A stretch of 64,000 nucleotides of DNA from Petunia secreta (taxonomy: Eukaryota > Streptophyta > Magnoliopsida > Solanales > Solanaceae): positions 62,001-126,000 of the forward strand of contig JARKIP010000208.1 of the NCBI GenBank assembly GCA_029990175.1, written 5' to 3'. The number at the start of each line of letters is the position of its first letter. The stretch's first letter is position 1. Below, one piece after another: positions 1 to 11,036 of this stretch. The notes beneath the pieces were generated by a model. It had not been told where the DNA came from, made no database searches, and saw nothing but the letters and a program-made list of their open reading frames with translations. Position numbers and translations under genes: made by a program.

Positions 1-595
1 AAAACTAAAGCATTCATTTGTTCGATAGCATCTCGCTCTTCGATCCAAACACAAAAAAGGTATACCTAAAGAGTGTACGATATACCAAAAAGGTATACTC
101 ATTTAAAACAACAAAAATTAAAATATATATTTGTTCGATAGCATCTCACACTTGATTCAGCCACAAAAATGTATACTAAAAGAGTATATTGTATACCAAA
201 AAGATATACTTTGTTTATCCCAACAAAAACTAAAACCTTCATTTTGTTCGATAGTATCTCAAACTTCGATCCAAACACTAAAAGATATACCAAAACAGTA
301 TACGGTATACGAAAAAGGTATATTATTTTAAAAACAATAGAAACAAAAACCTCCATTTGTTTAATAACATCTCACAGTTTGATCTAACCACAAAAAGGTA
401 TACCTAAAAAGTATACAATATACCAAAAAGGTATATTTTGTTTAAAATAATAGAAATTAAAACGTTCATATATTCGACAGGAACTCTCATATCAATCCAA
501 ACACAAAAATATAATCCTAAAGAGTATACGGTATATACAAAAAAGCATTAATGTTCGATAGCAACACTTTAATCCAAATATAAAGGATATATCAA
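1..595. repeat. 113-bp tandem repeat array (five full units)
   Basis: The anchor TTCGATAGCATCTC (with variants) starts at 21, 134, 247, 360 and 473, exactly 113 bp apart. A sixth, shortened copy starts at 554. Each unit carries several GGTATAC/GTATACC half-palindromes embedded in A-rich DNA. Units differ by many substitutions but keep their length, as in an old satellite or minisatellite. The array runs off the left edge of the window, so its true size is unknown. Short open frames here are by-products of AT-rich repeats. Confidence 0.85.
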
Positions 596-904
596 TGTAG
601 GACGGAGGGATATGATGTGGGAGCTAGGGTTTTTCCTTTTTAGTTTTTTTTATAACCACTTGTATATAAACAATAATGTTATGTTTTGTAACATGAATAA
701 TATTGCTATTTTTTTCTAATTAAGATTTCAAAGTTGTATATAAGTGTGATTAAATCTTGTTTAATATGTAGAAATAGCTTATAGTTGCATCTGTAAGAGA
801 CTTTGATTATTATTAGCATATATTTGTATATGCTTGGGTGTCATTGTGTTATAGAATTTAGAAAATGTCTTCTATTTAAATATTAGAATTTTTTGAAAAA
901 GGAA
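596..904. other. AT-rich spacer, nothing recognised
   Basis: This stretch has T-rich runs and no coding frame or repeat structure that I can support. The GGACGGAGGGA near 600 resembles a Stowaway terminus, but no partner end was found. Confidence 0.5.
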
Positions 905-1146
905 TTACTTAGCTATGGTTTAACCATCACAAACATAAAATCAGTAAAATATAAAAATCAAATTAGCCACGGGTCTTACGTGGCAAATGTTAATTGGGAC
1001 TTAAAATCCACGGGTCCTTAGCCTCAATTTCAGTAGCTACGGTTTGACCGTGGCTAAAACTGTCGTTCGCCATGGTTTGACAATGGTTAACGTTGCATTA
1101 GCAATGATTTAACCGTGGCTAAAGCGCGAACTTTTTGTACTGTGCT
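905..1146. mobile_element. Decayed CACTA-like terminal and subterminal region
   Basis: Copies of TTAGCCACGG and CCGTGGCTAA occur in both orientations, for example near 965, 1018, 1035, 1068 and 1110. They end in TTTTTGTACTGTGC, which resembles the inverted CACTA terminus TTTTTGTAGTGTG with substitutions. Dense direct and inverted short motifs next to such an end are typical of CACTA subterminal repeats. The opposite end was not found, so this is probably a remnant. Confidence 0.45.
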
Positions 1147-1589
1147 AGGCGTGTAAATATTTATGCCAAAATGGGCATGGAGTGAAATGACGTTTAAAAT
1201 GGGTAAAAATATGTAATATTTTATAAAATGTGGGCATATAGTGTAAAAGTTCCCTAAAAAACATACTCCTATTCTCTTTTGGTTTAGCAAAATATTGTGT
1301 GGTTTAATCTAAAATTTTTTGTACACCCATACATTATCAATTTTCTTTTTTGTCTTTAAAGTTGAACAACTACGCCACTGTCTATAACTACTTTAAATGT
1401 TGTTCCAAACTCCCATCTTACAGGAAAATTTAATTTATTTGCACATTATAACAAGCATTTATTTTTTATGGTCAACAAATGTAATTTTACAGATTTTATA
1501 AAGTAGGTTAAAAGATCAAGACCACCCCTATGGTGCTTTGTCTCTGTATTTTTCTATTTCGCTGAATGGCAAGCTTGGAGAAGATTGAG
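1147..1589. other. AT-rich spacer, nothing recognised
   Basis: No convincing gene, repeat or transposon end was seen here. Confidence 0.45.
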
Positions 1590-2110
1590 AATTCGGGTAA
1601 ATTACAAAACTATGACACCATAGGCAATGGTTTGCCTTATTGACCACGTTTAAAATTAGTTTGCAAGAATGACCCTCACTAACTTAGATGAATACATTTC
1701 GGACAGAAATACTCCTATGAAATCTTATAATGAGACTCACATCCCGCCCTCCCTTTCTCCTAAGTGTTATCTCTTAGACAACACTAAACTTTGACCCTAT
1801 CTTGCATAGGTTACACTTGCCATTTATCTCTTTCCACATTCTTCTAGATAACTTGAAATGTTGCCCCACCCTCCCTTTCTCGTAAGTATTGTCTCTTGAC
1901 AATACTTGACTTTGACCCCCTCTTACATAGGCAATACTTGCCCTTTTATCTTTTCCCAGATTCTCATAGGTAACTTGAAGTATTGTCTGGGCAGTACTTG
2001 CCTCTTCAATCTCTTCACAGGAAACACCTGCCCTTTATATTCTCTGAAGAGGGAGCACTTATCAATTTATATCTTGAAGTGTTGCCTCCGAGGCTATTTT
2101 TCTAAACCAT
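1590..2110. repeat. Hairpin-rich interspersed repeat, copy 1
   Basis: The region begins with an unusual phrase, 'ATGACACCATAGGCAATG' followed by GTTTGCC, that recurs almost unchanged at 42438. Both copies contain strings of short imperfect palindromes built from AAGTATTG and CAATACTT, such as AAGTATTGTC-TCTT-GACAATACTT at 1884-1907. No protein is evident. The shared order of the opening phrase and hairpins makes this a dispersed non-coding family rather than chance. Confidence 0.6.
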
Positions 2111-2399
2111 TCTTATGTGGGGACAAAAAAAATTAAAAATAGAGGGTACACATGTAATTTTTTTTGTGAGAATTTTACATAGAAGTACAATTTTTTGAAG
2201 TTATTTACAAAACATAGCAATATTTTAGCAAAATTCCCAATATAGAGGAAAGGAAAAGTTAATTACAAAACATAGCAAAAACATAGCATAACATAGAAAA
2301 CCCTTACATTCTTGCTCCCGTTTCTCCCAATTCACTTTTCCTCCTATCATTTTTCCTAATTTAACTTTTACTCCTCCCATTGCCTCCAATTTCACTTTT

Positions 2400-3105
2400 C
2401 CTACTCCAATACTCCACCACCTCGTATCTTGTTGTATCTCGATATTTCTCAACTACCAAGCACATCGTATCTCGCTGCATCTTAACTACCAACCACCTCG
2501 TATCTCGTTGTATCTCGCTGCATCTCAACTACCAACCACCTTGTATCTCGTTGTATCTCAACTACCAACCGTCTCGTATCTCGATGTATCTCAACTACCA
2601 ACCACCTCGTATCTCGATGTATCTCGTTGTATCTCAACTTCCAACTACCTCGTATCTCGATGTATCTCAACTACCAACCATCTCGTATCTCTGTGTATCT
2701 CGTTGTATGTCAAATACCAAATACCTCGTATTTCGCTTATCTCAACTACCAACAATCTCGTATCTCATTGTATCTCAACTACCAACCACCTTGTATCTGG
2801 AAATATCTCAACTACCAACGCCTCATATCTCGATGTATATCAACTACCAACCACATCGTATCTCGTTGTATCTCGCCGTATCTCAACTGCCAACCACCTC
2901 GTATCTTGGTGTATCTCAACTACCAACCACCTCGTATCTCGATGTATCTCAACTACCAACCACCTCGTATCTCGTTGTATCTCGCTTTATCTCAACTACC
3001 AACCACCTTGTATCTTTGTGTATCTCAACTACCAACCACCTCGTTTCTCGTTGTATCTCAACTACCAACCACCTCGTATCTCGATGTATCTGCACTATTT
3101 TGCAC
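2400..3105. repeat. 33-bp minisatellite
   Basis: About twenty units of a 33-bp motif built from CAACTACCAACCACCTCGTA and TCTCGATGTATCT repeat through the region. Some units carry an extra 10-bp TATCTCGTTG block. Because 33 is a multiple of three and the motif lacks stop codons in most frames, long open frames appear in all three plus-strand frames and on the minus strand. The encoded 11-residue peptide repeats have no family resemblance, so I treat the array as non-coding. Confidence 0.9.
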
Positions 3106-3230
3106 TGTATCTTACTGTTTCTAGACTGCATCTGGCTATTTCTAGACTGTTTCAGCACTGTTTCATCCTATTTGTTGTGTTGTTTCTCACTGTTTCTAAA
3201 CTATTTCATCTATTTTAGCATTATTTCATA
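3106..3230. repeat. Left flank of the Helitron: TTTCTAGACTG/TTTCAGCACTG minisatellite
   Basis: Short units of the form ACTGTTTCTAGACTG and CTGTTTCAGCACTG continue from the 33-bp array up to the Helitron boundary at 3230/3231. The same sequence type resumes at 8138, immediately beyond the element. Confidence 0.75.
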
Positions 3231-3257
3231 CTAGTATAGTACCCGCGCGATGCGCGG
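3231..3257 (-). other. Helitron 3' terminus with hairpin
   Basis: The minus-strand CTAG end is at 3231-3234. The six-pair GC stem with an ATC loop at 3243-3257 lies just upstream, at the spacing expected for a Helitron termination signal. Confidence 0.8.
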
Positions 3258-4479
3258 AGCGACTTGTAAAGTAGTAATATCAATAAATTTTTACTATTGA
3301 GTCTTAAAATCAACTATGCATATATAATAATGGTCAAAAGTTTTAACCAACAAAGTAGAAAGGACATCAAAGAGCTTTATCAAAAAAGAAAGGACATCAA
3401 AGAGCTGACAAAAAAGAAACAAATTTAAAAAAAAAAAAAACTTAAAATAAGATTTAATTGAAATATCAAATCACACATGAATTTCAATTCATGACTCACC
3501 TTTATATTTTTCTATTTGAAGATTTACAACTCTATTAGTATTCGTTACTTAGTTCAATTATGTTGATGTGTAGGTTACAAACAAACAAAGGCTCATCATC
3601 CTTCAAACCTATCTAAAATAGTGATTTTGGTAATTTTATAAATGAAGGTCCTAGATTTGTCCTTTTTAAAATTTTTTCCCCCTTTTAACAGAAGATTTAA
3701 TCACCGTAGATACAGTGCCTTTATAATTTTGATCATTTGCAATTATCTGTGAAGTCATAAAATTTGATTCAGTTTTTAAAATTTCAAAGCTGAAAGATAT
3801 GCATAAACAATTTGTCTTGGAAGTGGACTTTTGGTACCAAAAAAAAATATATATTACCAGTATTAGAATGTCATTCATCCAAGATCAAATGCAGCAGATA
3901 TAATCATGTTAGAAGAAGTAGAAGTAGGAAGAGGTATTAGATGAACATGAGAGAAAAGATTTAGTTTGTACGAACAATTAATTAATCTATGATTAAATAA
4001 TCTTACATTATATAATCAGTATCCATAATAATCGGTATCCGAGCTTCTTGAAACTAATAAATTAATTAGTCACAAATAGTACTTAAAAATACCTACCTCA
4101 TAAGTAACCATAATACCCTCAGAACATACCTCAGATCCTACAAATACCAAGTCTAGTTAACATGTGATAAGACGGATACACAATATTTATAATTCAAGAT
4201 GTACTAATACTCATAAGGAATAGATAATAGAAGTAACTACTTGGCAAGTAGTCCATACTGAAAACATGCAACAATTTTTACAAATTAAATTTTTTATTCC
4301 AATTTAAATTAGAGTACTCTCGGCATAGACATCATCGATTACATCTCCATATATACTATCGCTAGCAGCATTTTAACCATGTCTATTCGCAATGATCAAC
4401 ATCAGTGCAACTGCTTCAAACACTTGCTGATCATTTTAATACATCATCAATAGGATCACATACAAATAACATCTCCATT

Positions 4480-4790
4480 TTATATAGAACTTGGGATGAA
4501 AATCCAGCAATACCTTGGTGACAGAAATTACCCTAATCTTTTCTGATGCTACTTTATCAATAGCATCATATACATCTTGAATCTTAATGTGCTTTCTCAA
4601 AGTGTAGAGAGAACAAACTTTTTGAGAGGCTGATGTGTATGCTCAGCAACTACAGTGCATGCTTCCACTGGTAAGGTCTTATCTTTTAATAATTGAACCT
4701 TCTTCTCATCAGTATCAAAGATGAAAAAAAAAAAAAACTTCTTCTCATCAAAAAATTCACCAAAAAATCTTTCAACCAATCTTTAGACAG
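4480..4790 (-). pseudogene. Possible captured coding fragment inside the Helitron, unidentified
   Basis: The minus strand from about 4780 has a protein-like composition: a stretch of about 40 residues including LPVEACTVVAEHTHQPLKKF is open to 4597. After a one-base shift it continues as about 30 more residues including KIQDVYDAIDKVASEKIRVI. Continuity across a single frameshift, in otherwise stop-rich DNA, suggests a decayed exon carried by the Helitron. I do not recognise the family. A poly-T tract (4720-4740, encoding Phe repeats) looks like later microsatellite growth. It could also be chance. Confidence 0.3.
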
Positions 4791-7700
4791 TATTCAGGAT
4801 TCTGTCATCCATCAAAAGAACTTTTGCAAATGTATTACAACTTCGGTATAATTATTGTCGAAGAAGCAGATTACCTATAATCAAGTAATATGACGATATC
4901 AAGGAATAAATCGAAAAGAATTATCAAGTGACAGTGAAAAATGACCTAAAGAGATCCGCACAGAAATTCATAAAAGACGGTACCAAAAAAACCAAAATAT
5001 AAAGGAACATAATTAAAAAATAAATTAAAAGACTTTATATAGTGTAAATTATAGTTTATTTTGTCTTTTTCTCTCCTATCATTAACAAATTTACCTACAT
5101 TGAGATATGAATATAATTACTAATATGTCATCTAATATATATAATACAAATATTTTTATATCGAAGAAGAAATTAGGAGCATGAAGACATCATATATGAT
5201 CCATTAAGACACTAAACTCATGTCCTCTCTCTAGCCATTACTTCCACCAAAGAAGAGTGCGCATTTATCGATGACAAAATATCTAAAAGTATAGAAAATC
5301 AAGCGGAATATAATTAGGAGATAAATAAGCAAAAATATAATGAGTTCAAAATCACCAGATTCAAAAAACTTTCTTAGTAATCCAAATTATCCCCAAATAA
5401 TTAACCATCCACAATCACATAGATCAACAATTATTCTATATATGAGCAGTAAATAAGTTGTTGGATAATGAGCAATAAGAAAAATCAAGAACAAATGAAT
5501 ATCAGTAGAATAACTAAACACAAGATAATCTCAAGGGTATCATTATGATGTCAAAGTTAATGTGTTAGTAATTTCAAACAAAACTTTACACAAGAAATGA
5601 TAGGTAGTAATTTGCTAACGATATACCAACACAAATTAGTAAGAAGATTGGCTTTCTTACGTCTACATGAGAGCATATGTATGTATTCACAAATTTGCTC
5701 TAGAATCTACAAAACTCACATATGAAAACTGTACACACATACGAAGCATAAAGCTGATCAATAAAATTAAATCAAGATTTGTTCAATCACTAAGAGAAAA
5801 AGAACAAAATCTATGAGATAAATTACAAATTTGAATAAGACAGAGTAAATCTCTAAATATTATCTAGATCTAATGTGCTGCCGAACAAATCCTCTTTTGC
5901 CTTTCCTAATGAAATTGATGATTCTAGATGATAAAGTATACTTACCTAATAGTGTTTATTTTTCGGCGTCATACTTCCTTGAACAATGAGACTGCACTTT
6001 TATCACTAACACTAAAAAAATTGATAACTGGAAAAGTATGTTGTAACAATTATTTATAGGAGCTCTGTTACAACTAAAATGGAAAATTTCTTTTCTTTTT
6101 CTAATCAGCTTTCCTAAAAGCAGACACTAAATATTTTGAAGCATGTTTCAGTTAACCACAAATTTAGGCCAGAATTATTTCTTTATTTTTTTTTCTGCTC
6201 TTCCATTAGCAAGGTTGATAGGAGTTTCAATACTTTGAATATCAAAACCATGAACATTCATAGTTGTTCTGGCAATGAGATACATCATATAATACTTTTA
6301 TTAAAATGAAAAAAATAATAGAAGTAACAATACTAAAAAAAATAGTAGGTATATTAAATTTAAAATTAAGCAAGTAAAAATAAATTATGGATGAATTTGT
6401 TACATACCCTGGCCTAATTACCACACATTCTTCCATTTCTTTATGGAAACTTGTTCCATCGGATAAGATTTTTTTATTTTAAAGTGGTAATCCTTATCTT
6501 ATTATCATATCGGAAGGAAGATCCTCACGTATGTATTAACTGCGCTACTTTAATGTAGAGGTTTCTACCCAAAAAATTGGAGCAGTTCTAATCGACCATA
6601 AGGTAGCAGGCTTTTCTTCAAACTTCAATAATCGACAATTTTTTTAGAACACATCTACTTATAAAGTATTGCCAACACAACACATATAAGTGTATACATT
6701 GATTTTGTATATTAAATGCAACAACTAAAAGGAGTGAAGTACCTGGCGGCAACTTAGTAATATTTTCAACCACTCTCTGCCTTAGATTCCTGATAGATAA
6801 TTTGATAAACCATTTTTGTATCCTGAATTTAGGAACATATCAACTTAGAAAGTACTGCCAACACAACAGATATAAGTATACACTTTGATATTGTAAACAT
6901 GATGAAAAGAAGTAAAGGAACATATTATGTTCCTTCCACCCAAAACATCTGCCAAGATACCAATGTATAAAGTTCAAGTTAAAGAATATACTCAGAAAAT
7001 ATAATTAGGAAATGAAACGCTAAATTTTAAAGAGAGAAAAAATGAAACAAAATCATGTACCAGGAAGAAACGAATATTTGCGGGAAACTGCAAGATAACC
7101 CACAGAAATGTAAACCATCCACGACAAAAGGTACCTTTTCTTCTTTGAATTTTAATGGATATAGGACTCATGCTTTTTTTTTTTTTAGATAAATGTCTCT
7201 CTCTAGACAGATATGTAGAATATTATTTTGAGTAACTACTCAAATTTGAAATGGTTTTATCCAGACTTTGCATGCAATTGATCCCGTCTCCCACGTCTGC
7301 CACGTTTCCCACATCTACTGTGAATATCAATTTTTAGCATTTTACTAAGTTTTAGGTAGTTATTAGACAACCACTTTTTAAAGTAAATGAAGAAAAAAGT
7401 CTGTAGTTTTAATTTTTCCCATTCAGTGACAATTTAACCACACCTAGCAATTATCATTCTAATCAGTTTACAATTTAAATTAAAAGAAAAAAAAACAGAT
7501 TCAAAATATAAATCGTGTATTTGAAACTGCTTCATGGATTCTTTTGAATTTCTTTTATCATACGATTCAAATTTATAAATTCACCACACCAAAATTTACA
7601 AATTTTTTATCTATTCCTTTTTATTTGTTTTTCGTTTTTTTCCCCTTCTGCTGTGTGTGCATATAGTTATCCAAATTATCTTGGAATTTTAAATTCAAAT

Positions 7701-7858
7701 TTAAATTCTTCCCATAAACTAATTAACCATTCAACCATTTAGTTAGTTACTAATAGAATAGTTAATTGTCTTTGTCCTAACTTACAATAGGTATTGCAAT
7801 TTTGTTGTGACACTTGCCTAATTATTATTGGCTACTACATGCTTTTTAATAATATATA

Positions 7859-7859
7859 G

Positions 7860-7934
<75 letters not shown>

Positions 7935-7936
7935 TA
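7859..7936 (-). repeat. Internal second Helitron-type 5' end followed by a TAA microsatellite
   Basis: On the minus strand TCTATATATTATTAAAAAGC begins at 7860. It closely matches the element's real 5' end at 8137, and the similarity continues into a following GTAGCCAA and GGCAAGTG context. About 24 TAA units (7861-7933) lie directly outside it. This suggests either a tandem 5' end within one Helitron or a Helitron inserted beside another. Confidence 0.65.
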
Positions 7937-8137
7937 GATTTTTCAGTTTTTAATACAAATTTTAGATTAATAGTTAGGATTGTGCCACTTGTTAATATTT
8001 AAACTAATTTTAACTATATTTTAAATGTAGTAACTAATAACTAAATTTTGTCTTAAAATTGCCATGTGTCTTTTTAATTTTTTTGCCACTTGGCTAAACA
8101 TGGTTGGCTACAACACTCCTTTTAATATATATATAGA

Positions 8138-8480
8138 TTATTTTTTACATTTTGTTTTAGACTTTTTCACTAGCTCTTTCAGACTGTTTTGGCATTGTAT
8201 TTCGTTGTATCTCACTGTATCTGCACTATTTACTGTATCTAATTGTATCTGCGTTGTTTCAGACTGTTTCAACGTCGTTTCAGACTGTTTCAGCATCATT
8301 TCAGATTGTTTCACCGTCCTTTCAGACCGTTTCAACGTCGTTTCAGCAGCCATTTCAGACTGTTTTAGCACTATTAAAGCTGTCCAGACTGGTTCAGCGA
8401 TGTTTACTATACATATCGAAAAAGGCACATACACACACACCCATACATATGCAAAAACAGATACACATACAAAACTAAAA
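8138..8480. repeat. Right flank of the Helitron: 21-bp minisatellite
   Basis: Four to five units of 21 bp, GTTTCAGACTGTTTCAACGTC with variants, lie at about 8257-8345. They are preceded by TATCTCACTGTATCTGCACT-type sequence like that at 3085-3120 and followed by an ACAC-rich stretch (8427-8475). The 21-bp period keeps frames open, which explains the apparent ORFs on both strands. It matches the minisatellite on the other side of the Helitron. Confidence 0.8.
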
Positions 8481-8726
8481 TAACTTTTACAAACAGAAGC
8501 ACTAGAGCAGATCAATGCATTGATAGATTTACTAGCAAAGTTGCATCATCGACTGAACAACATATTTACCCAGGCAAAAGGATTATTTCTCAATTTATCT
8601 TAGTTTTTGACGAAAATTTTCAAAGCTCCTCTTTCTTCTACTGCTACTTTCCTTTGTGTAACTTCAAATTACCATAATATTTACTTTCTCTGAGTGTTGA
8701 AAATGGATTGAAGGGATTCATTCAAG
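8481..8726. other. Spacer, nothing recognised
   Basis: No supported feature was seen. Confidence 0.4.
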
Positions 8727-8910
8727 CCAGGGCAGGAATGCTATAGTTACGACGATCCCTGTCGAGGCAATCAAAACCCTCAACTCTAACAGCCGGATTG
8801 TTGCCAAAATTCGCCCTCACAGATCCACCTTTTCCGGCAGACGACGATGGGGACGAAGCTACTCTAGATGGTATTGGTATAGCCCGTGGTGTAACAGAGT
8901 GACTTTCTTA
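8727..8910 (-). pseudogene. Coding-like C-terminal exon fragment, unidentified
   Basis: On the minus strand a frame of about 60 residues ends at 8727-8729. It contains RVASSPSSSAGKGG, VRANFGNNPAVRVEG and FDCLDRDRRNYSIPALA before the stop. The GC content is higher than in the surroundings, and the mix of a Ser-rich linker and a charged/aromatic tail looks protein-like. Upstream the frame closes at about 8912, so a splice acceptor or a truncation would be needed. I do not recognise the family. It may be a host exon or a gene fragment carried by a mobile element. Confidence 0.35.
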
Positions 8911-9129
8911 TCCCCAAATCGAGCATCTTGAATTAATGGATTAGATACTCTGCACGGCTGTGACCCCATTTTTTGTCACAGCAAATGTGCTATTGACCGG
9001 AAAAAGTACCACCGGTGAAGATTGGCCGGCGACCGTCATGGACAGTGCTGTGGCGGTTCTGGGCAGTTTCTGATCTGTTTTCGTAGCGAGATCCAAACAA
9101 TGTTATTGAATTTGGGAGTGGAGGTGATG

Positions 9130-9182
9130 GCGCTGGGGTGGTAGGGGTGGGAGTGGGGGTGATGGGCAGCATGGGGGGGGTG
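9130..9182 (+). other. G-rich tract with G-quadruplex potential
   Basis: Runs of three to eight G separated by one to six bases (GGGG, GGGG, GGG, GGGGG, GGG, GGGGGGGG) lie within about 50 bp. This satisfies the simple four-run G-quadruplex pattern on the plus strand. It is isolated in AT-rich DNA next to the coding-like fragment at 8.7-8.9 kb. Confidence 0.6.
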
Positions 9183-9189
9183 TATCTCA

Positions 9190-10129
9190 ACTATGGGAGT
9201 AAGAGAGTAAAGTGAGAGATGTAATTTGGAAAAATAAAAATAAAATGTCTTGATTGTTGTAAAAATGTGTTAGGAAAAAATAATGCTATTGTAATTTGAG
9301 AAATGTTGTTGTTGTTTTTTTTTTTTTTTTTGGTAATATACGGATGTATGTTTGTATATATGTGTAAAAACCCCAATTCTCAATGGATCGGGAAATATTC
9401 CTAGAAAAGAGTAAACCTTTTGAAAGAGTTTCAGTTTTTAATATAATACTTCGATAATCAATGGAATCGTTCAAGGCCACAGTAAAACTTTTGAAATTTT
9501 TTACACAATTGAACAGAAACAAAATATATTCTCTAACACAATACGACGCGCTTCAGTTAATAGAAAGATATTCTAACTGTCCAACTTAGTATAACATACG
9601 GTATACTCAATTATGTTACAGAAGAATGTTTCAGAGATGGAATGGAAAAACTATGTTCCAGAAAGTGGAAAAGAACTGAAAGAAAATACAGGTATGTAAA
9701 TATGCGCCTAATTAAGTTATACGAACTGTTTAAGCAAATAGAATACACATGGGATAAGTTTGGAACTTGAACAGATGATGAGTTCATAATAGAACTAACT
9801 GAACATGACTGCCTAACCAGTTTAACTTCTTTTCTTTCTTTTACTTATAATACCAAAATAACTACATTCGACGATTTTCCCAAATATCCTAGATAAAAAG
9901 AACAATAATTTTTCCAAATATACTAGATAAAAAGAACAATAATTCATACTTTAATTTCAAACTATATTTGAGACAACTACCACATGAATTTAATAAGGAA
10001 TATTGCCAATTTCGCGCTCTTTTAAACATATTAACTTGCAAACACTATTTTCTACCTTTCAAAAACTTGAAGATAAGGTTTATGTTCACTTCTTATATAT
10101 CATAAGAATTCAACGTCTCAGCAAAATGA
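9190..10129. other. AT-rich spacer, nothing recognised
   Basis: A T-run lies at 9316-9332. Otherwise no gene, RNA or repeat is supported, up to the poly-T that marks the LINE 3' end. Confidence 0.5.
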
Positions 10130-10498
10130 TTTTTTTTTTGGGTGCAAACACGAAATATTATTAATACTTAAACATTACAGCAGTAACATCATGCCTACTT
10201 GAGGCATGACCATGGTTTTCAACTTAACACAAAACGGAAATAGCACAAACATTTCCAAGCATAGCTAATTTCCAAGTTTAGCTAATTTATTACATGCACT
10301 TAATGAGACAGACCTAACATAGACTATTCCATCCTTATCAGCTTGGAGTGCATCCTTTGTTGATGAAGGTGGAGCGAATAGACGACACAAACTGGAAGCT
10401 AACTTGGTGCCTTGTTTTGCCAAAAGATGTGCTGCACTCTTGCCTTCCCTGAAGCTATGCCGGACCAGTAGATTCCTCAGACTACTCAGCAAGGATCT
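10130..10498 (-). mobile_element. LINE 3' end: RNase H C-terminal part and poly(A) tail
   Basis: This is the 3' portion of the LINE that continues at 15748, on the other side of the CACTA insertion. On the minus strand, residues such as LVRHSFREGKSAAHLLAKQG match the C-terminal RNase H (RVT_3-type) segment of plant LINE ORF2 proteins, where a [HF]REGN.AAD.LAKQG-like motif is standard. The reading frame ends near 10265. The run of T at 10130-10139 is the minus-strand poly(A) tail and marks the 3' end. Confidence 0.8.
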
Positions 10499-10514
10499 CA
10501 CTACTAAAAAAACA

Positions 10515-10810
10515 GGGATTTTCGACCGCCAAATCGGTCGAACAACGGTCGATATGTCGACCGATCTTCGACCGATTGAGGTGGCTGAACAAAATTAGGT
10601 CGAAATAGCCCTTCGACCGATTTTCGGTCGAAAATTCGACCGCCCTTCGACCGACTTTCGATCGAAGACCATGGACCATTTTTTTTTAAAGTGACCAGTT
10701 CTTCGACCGAAAGTCGGTCCAAGGTCGGTCGGCGTTCGACCGAAATTTGGTTGAAAGGTTGGTAAATTATTTTGACCAACCTTTCGACCGAAAGTCGGTC
10801 GAAAACCTGT
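10515..10810. repeat. CACTA subterminal repeats, left end
   Basis: At least eight copies of TCGACCG or CGGTCGA half-sites lie here, many paired as palindromes such as TTCGACCGAAAGTCGGTCGA at 10783. In En/Spm elements, short repeats in this position bind the element's own TNPA-type protein. That role is inferred here from position and symmetry. Confidence 0.75.
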
Positions 10811-11036
10811 AAAAACCTGCAACATAAAATCTGAAATTAGCCCTACACCACCTGTAAATTCAGCAACACGCAGAAAAACCAGACAAAACACATTCATAAA
10901 CGATATTCAACAAGGCTAACAAAGCCAAACAATAGAAACAAGTCTTTCAACGTTAGTTCTAGTGTTACAATTATCAAACAAACTTAACAAACAGTTTAAG
11001 GTTCAACTATCACTGCTACTGGCTAGAACCCAAACT

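Larger units (their letters stand above)
3231..8137 (-). mobile_element. Non-autonomous Helitron, 4.9 kb
   Basis: Read on the minus strand the element starts with TCTATATATATATTAAAAGG (5' end at 8137) and finishes with a GC-rich hairpin, CCGCGC-ATC-GCGCGG (3243-3257), followed eight bases later by CTAG (3234-3231). A 5' TC, a 3' hairpin and a terminal CTRR are the Helitron signature. The flanking bases are A (3230) and T (8138), matching insertion between A and T without target duplication. No Rep/helicase coding was seen, so it is non-autonomous. The interior is AT-rich. It includes a 28-bp duplication near 3355-3410, a direct repeat of about 90 bp (6647-6735 and 6829-6919), a TAA microsatellite and one possible captured coding fragment near 4.6 kb. 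Confidence 0.8.

Noticed and set aside
1..595. CRISPR array
   Set aside because: The whole 113-bp unit repeats rather than short repeats with unique spacers.
2380..3234. Open frames of 284, 236 and 165 codons on the plus strand
   Set aside because: They are overlapping readings of one 33-bp minisatellite, with no unique domain and equal openness in several frames.
8064..8515. Open frames of 125-139 codons on both strands
   Set aside because: They read through the 21-bp minisatellite and cross the Helitron boundary.
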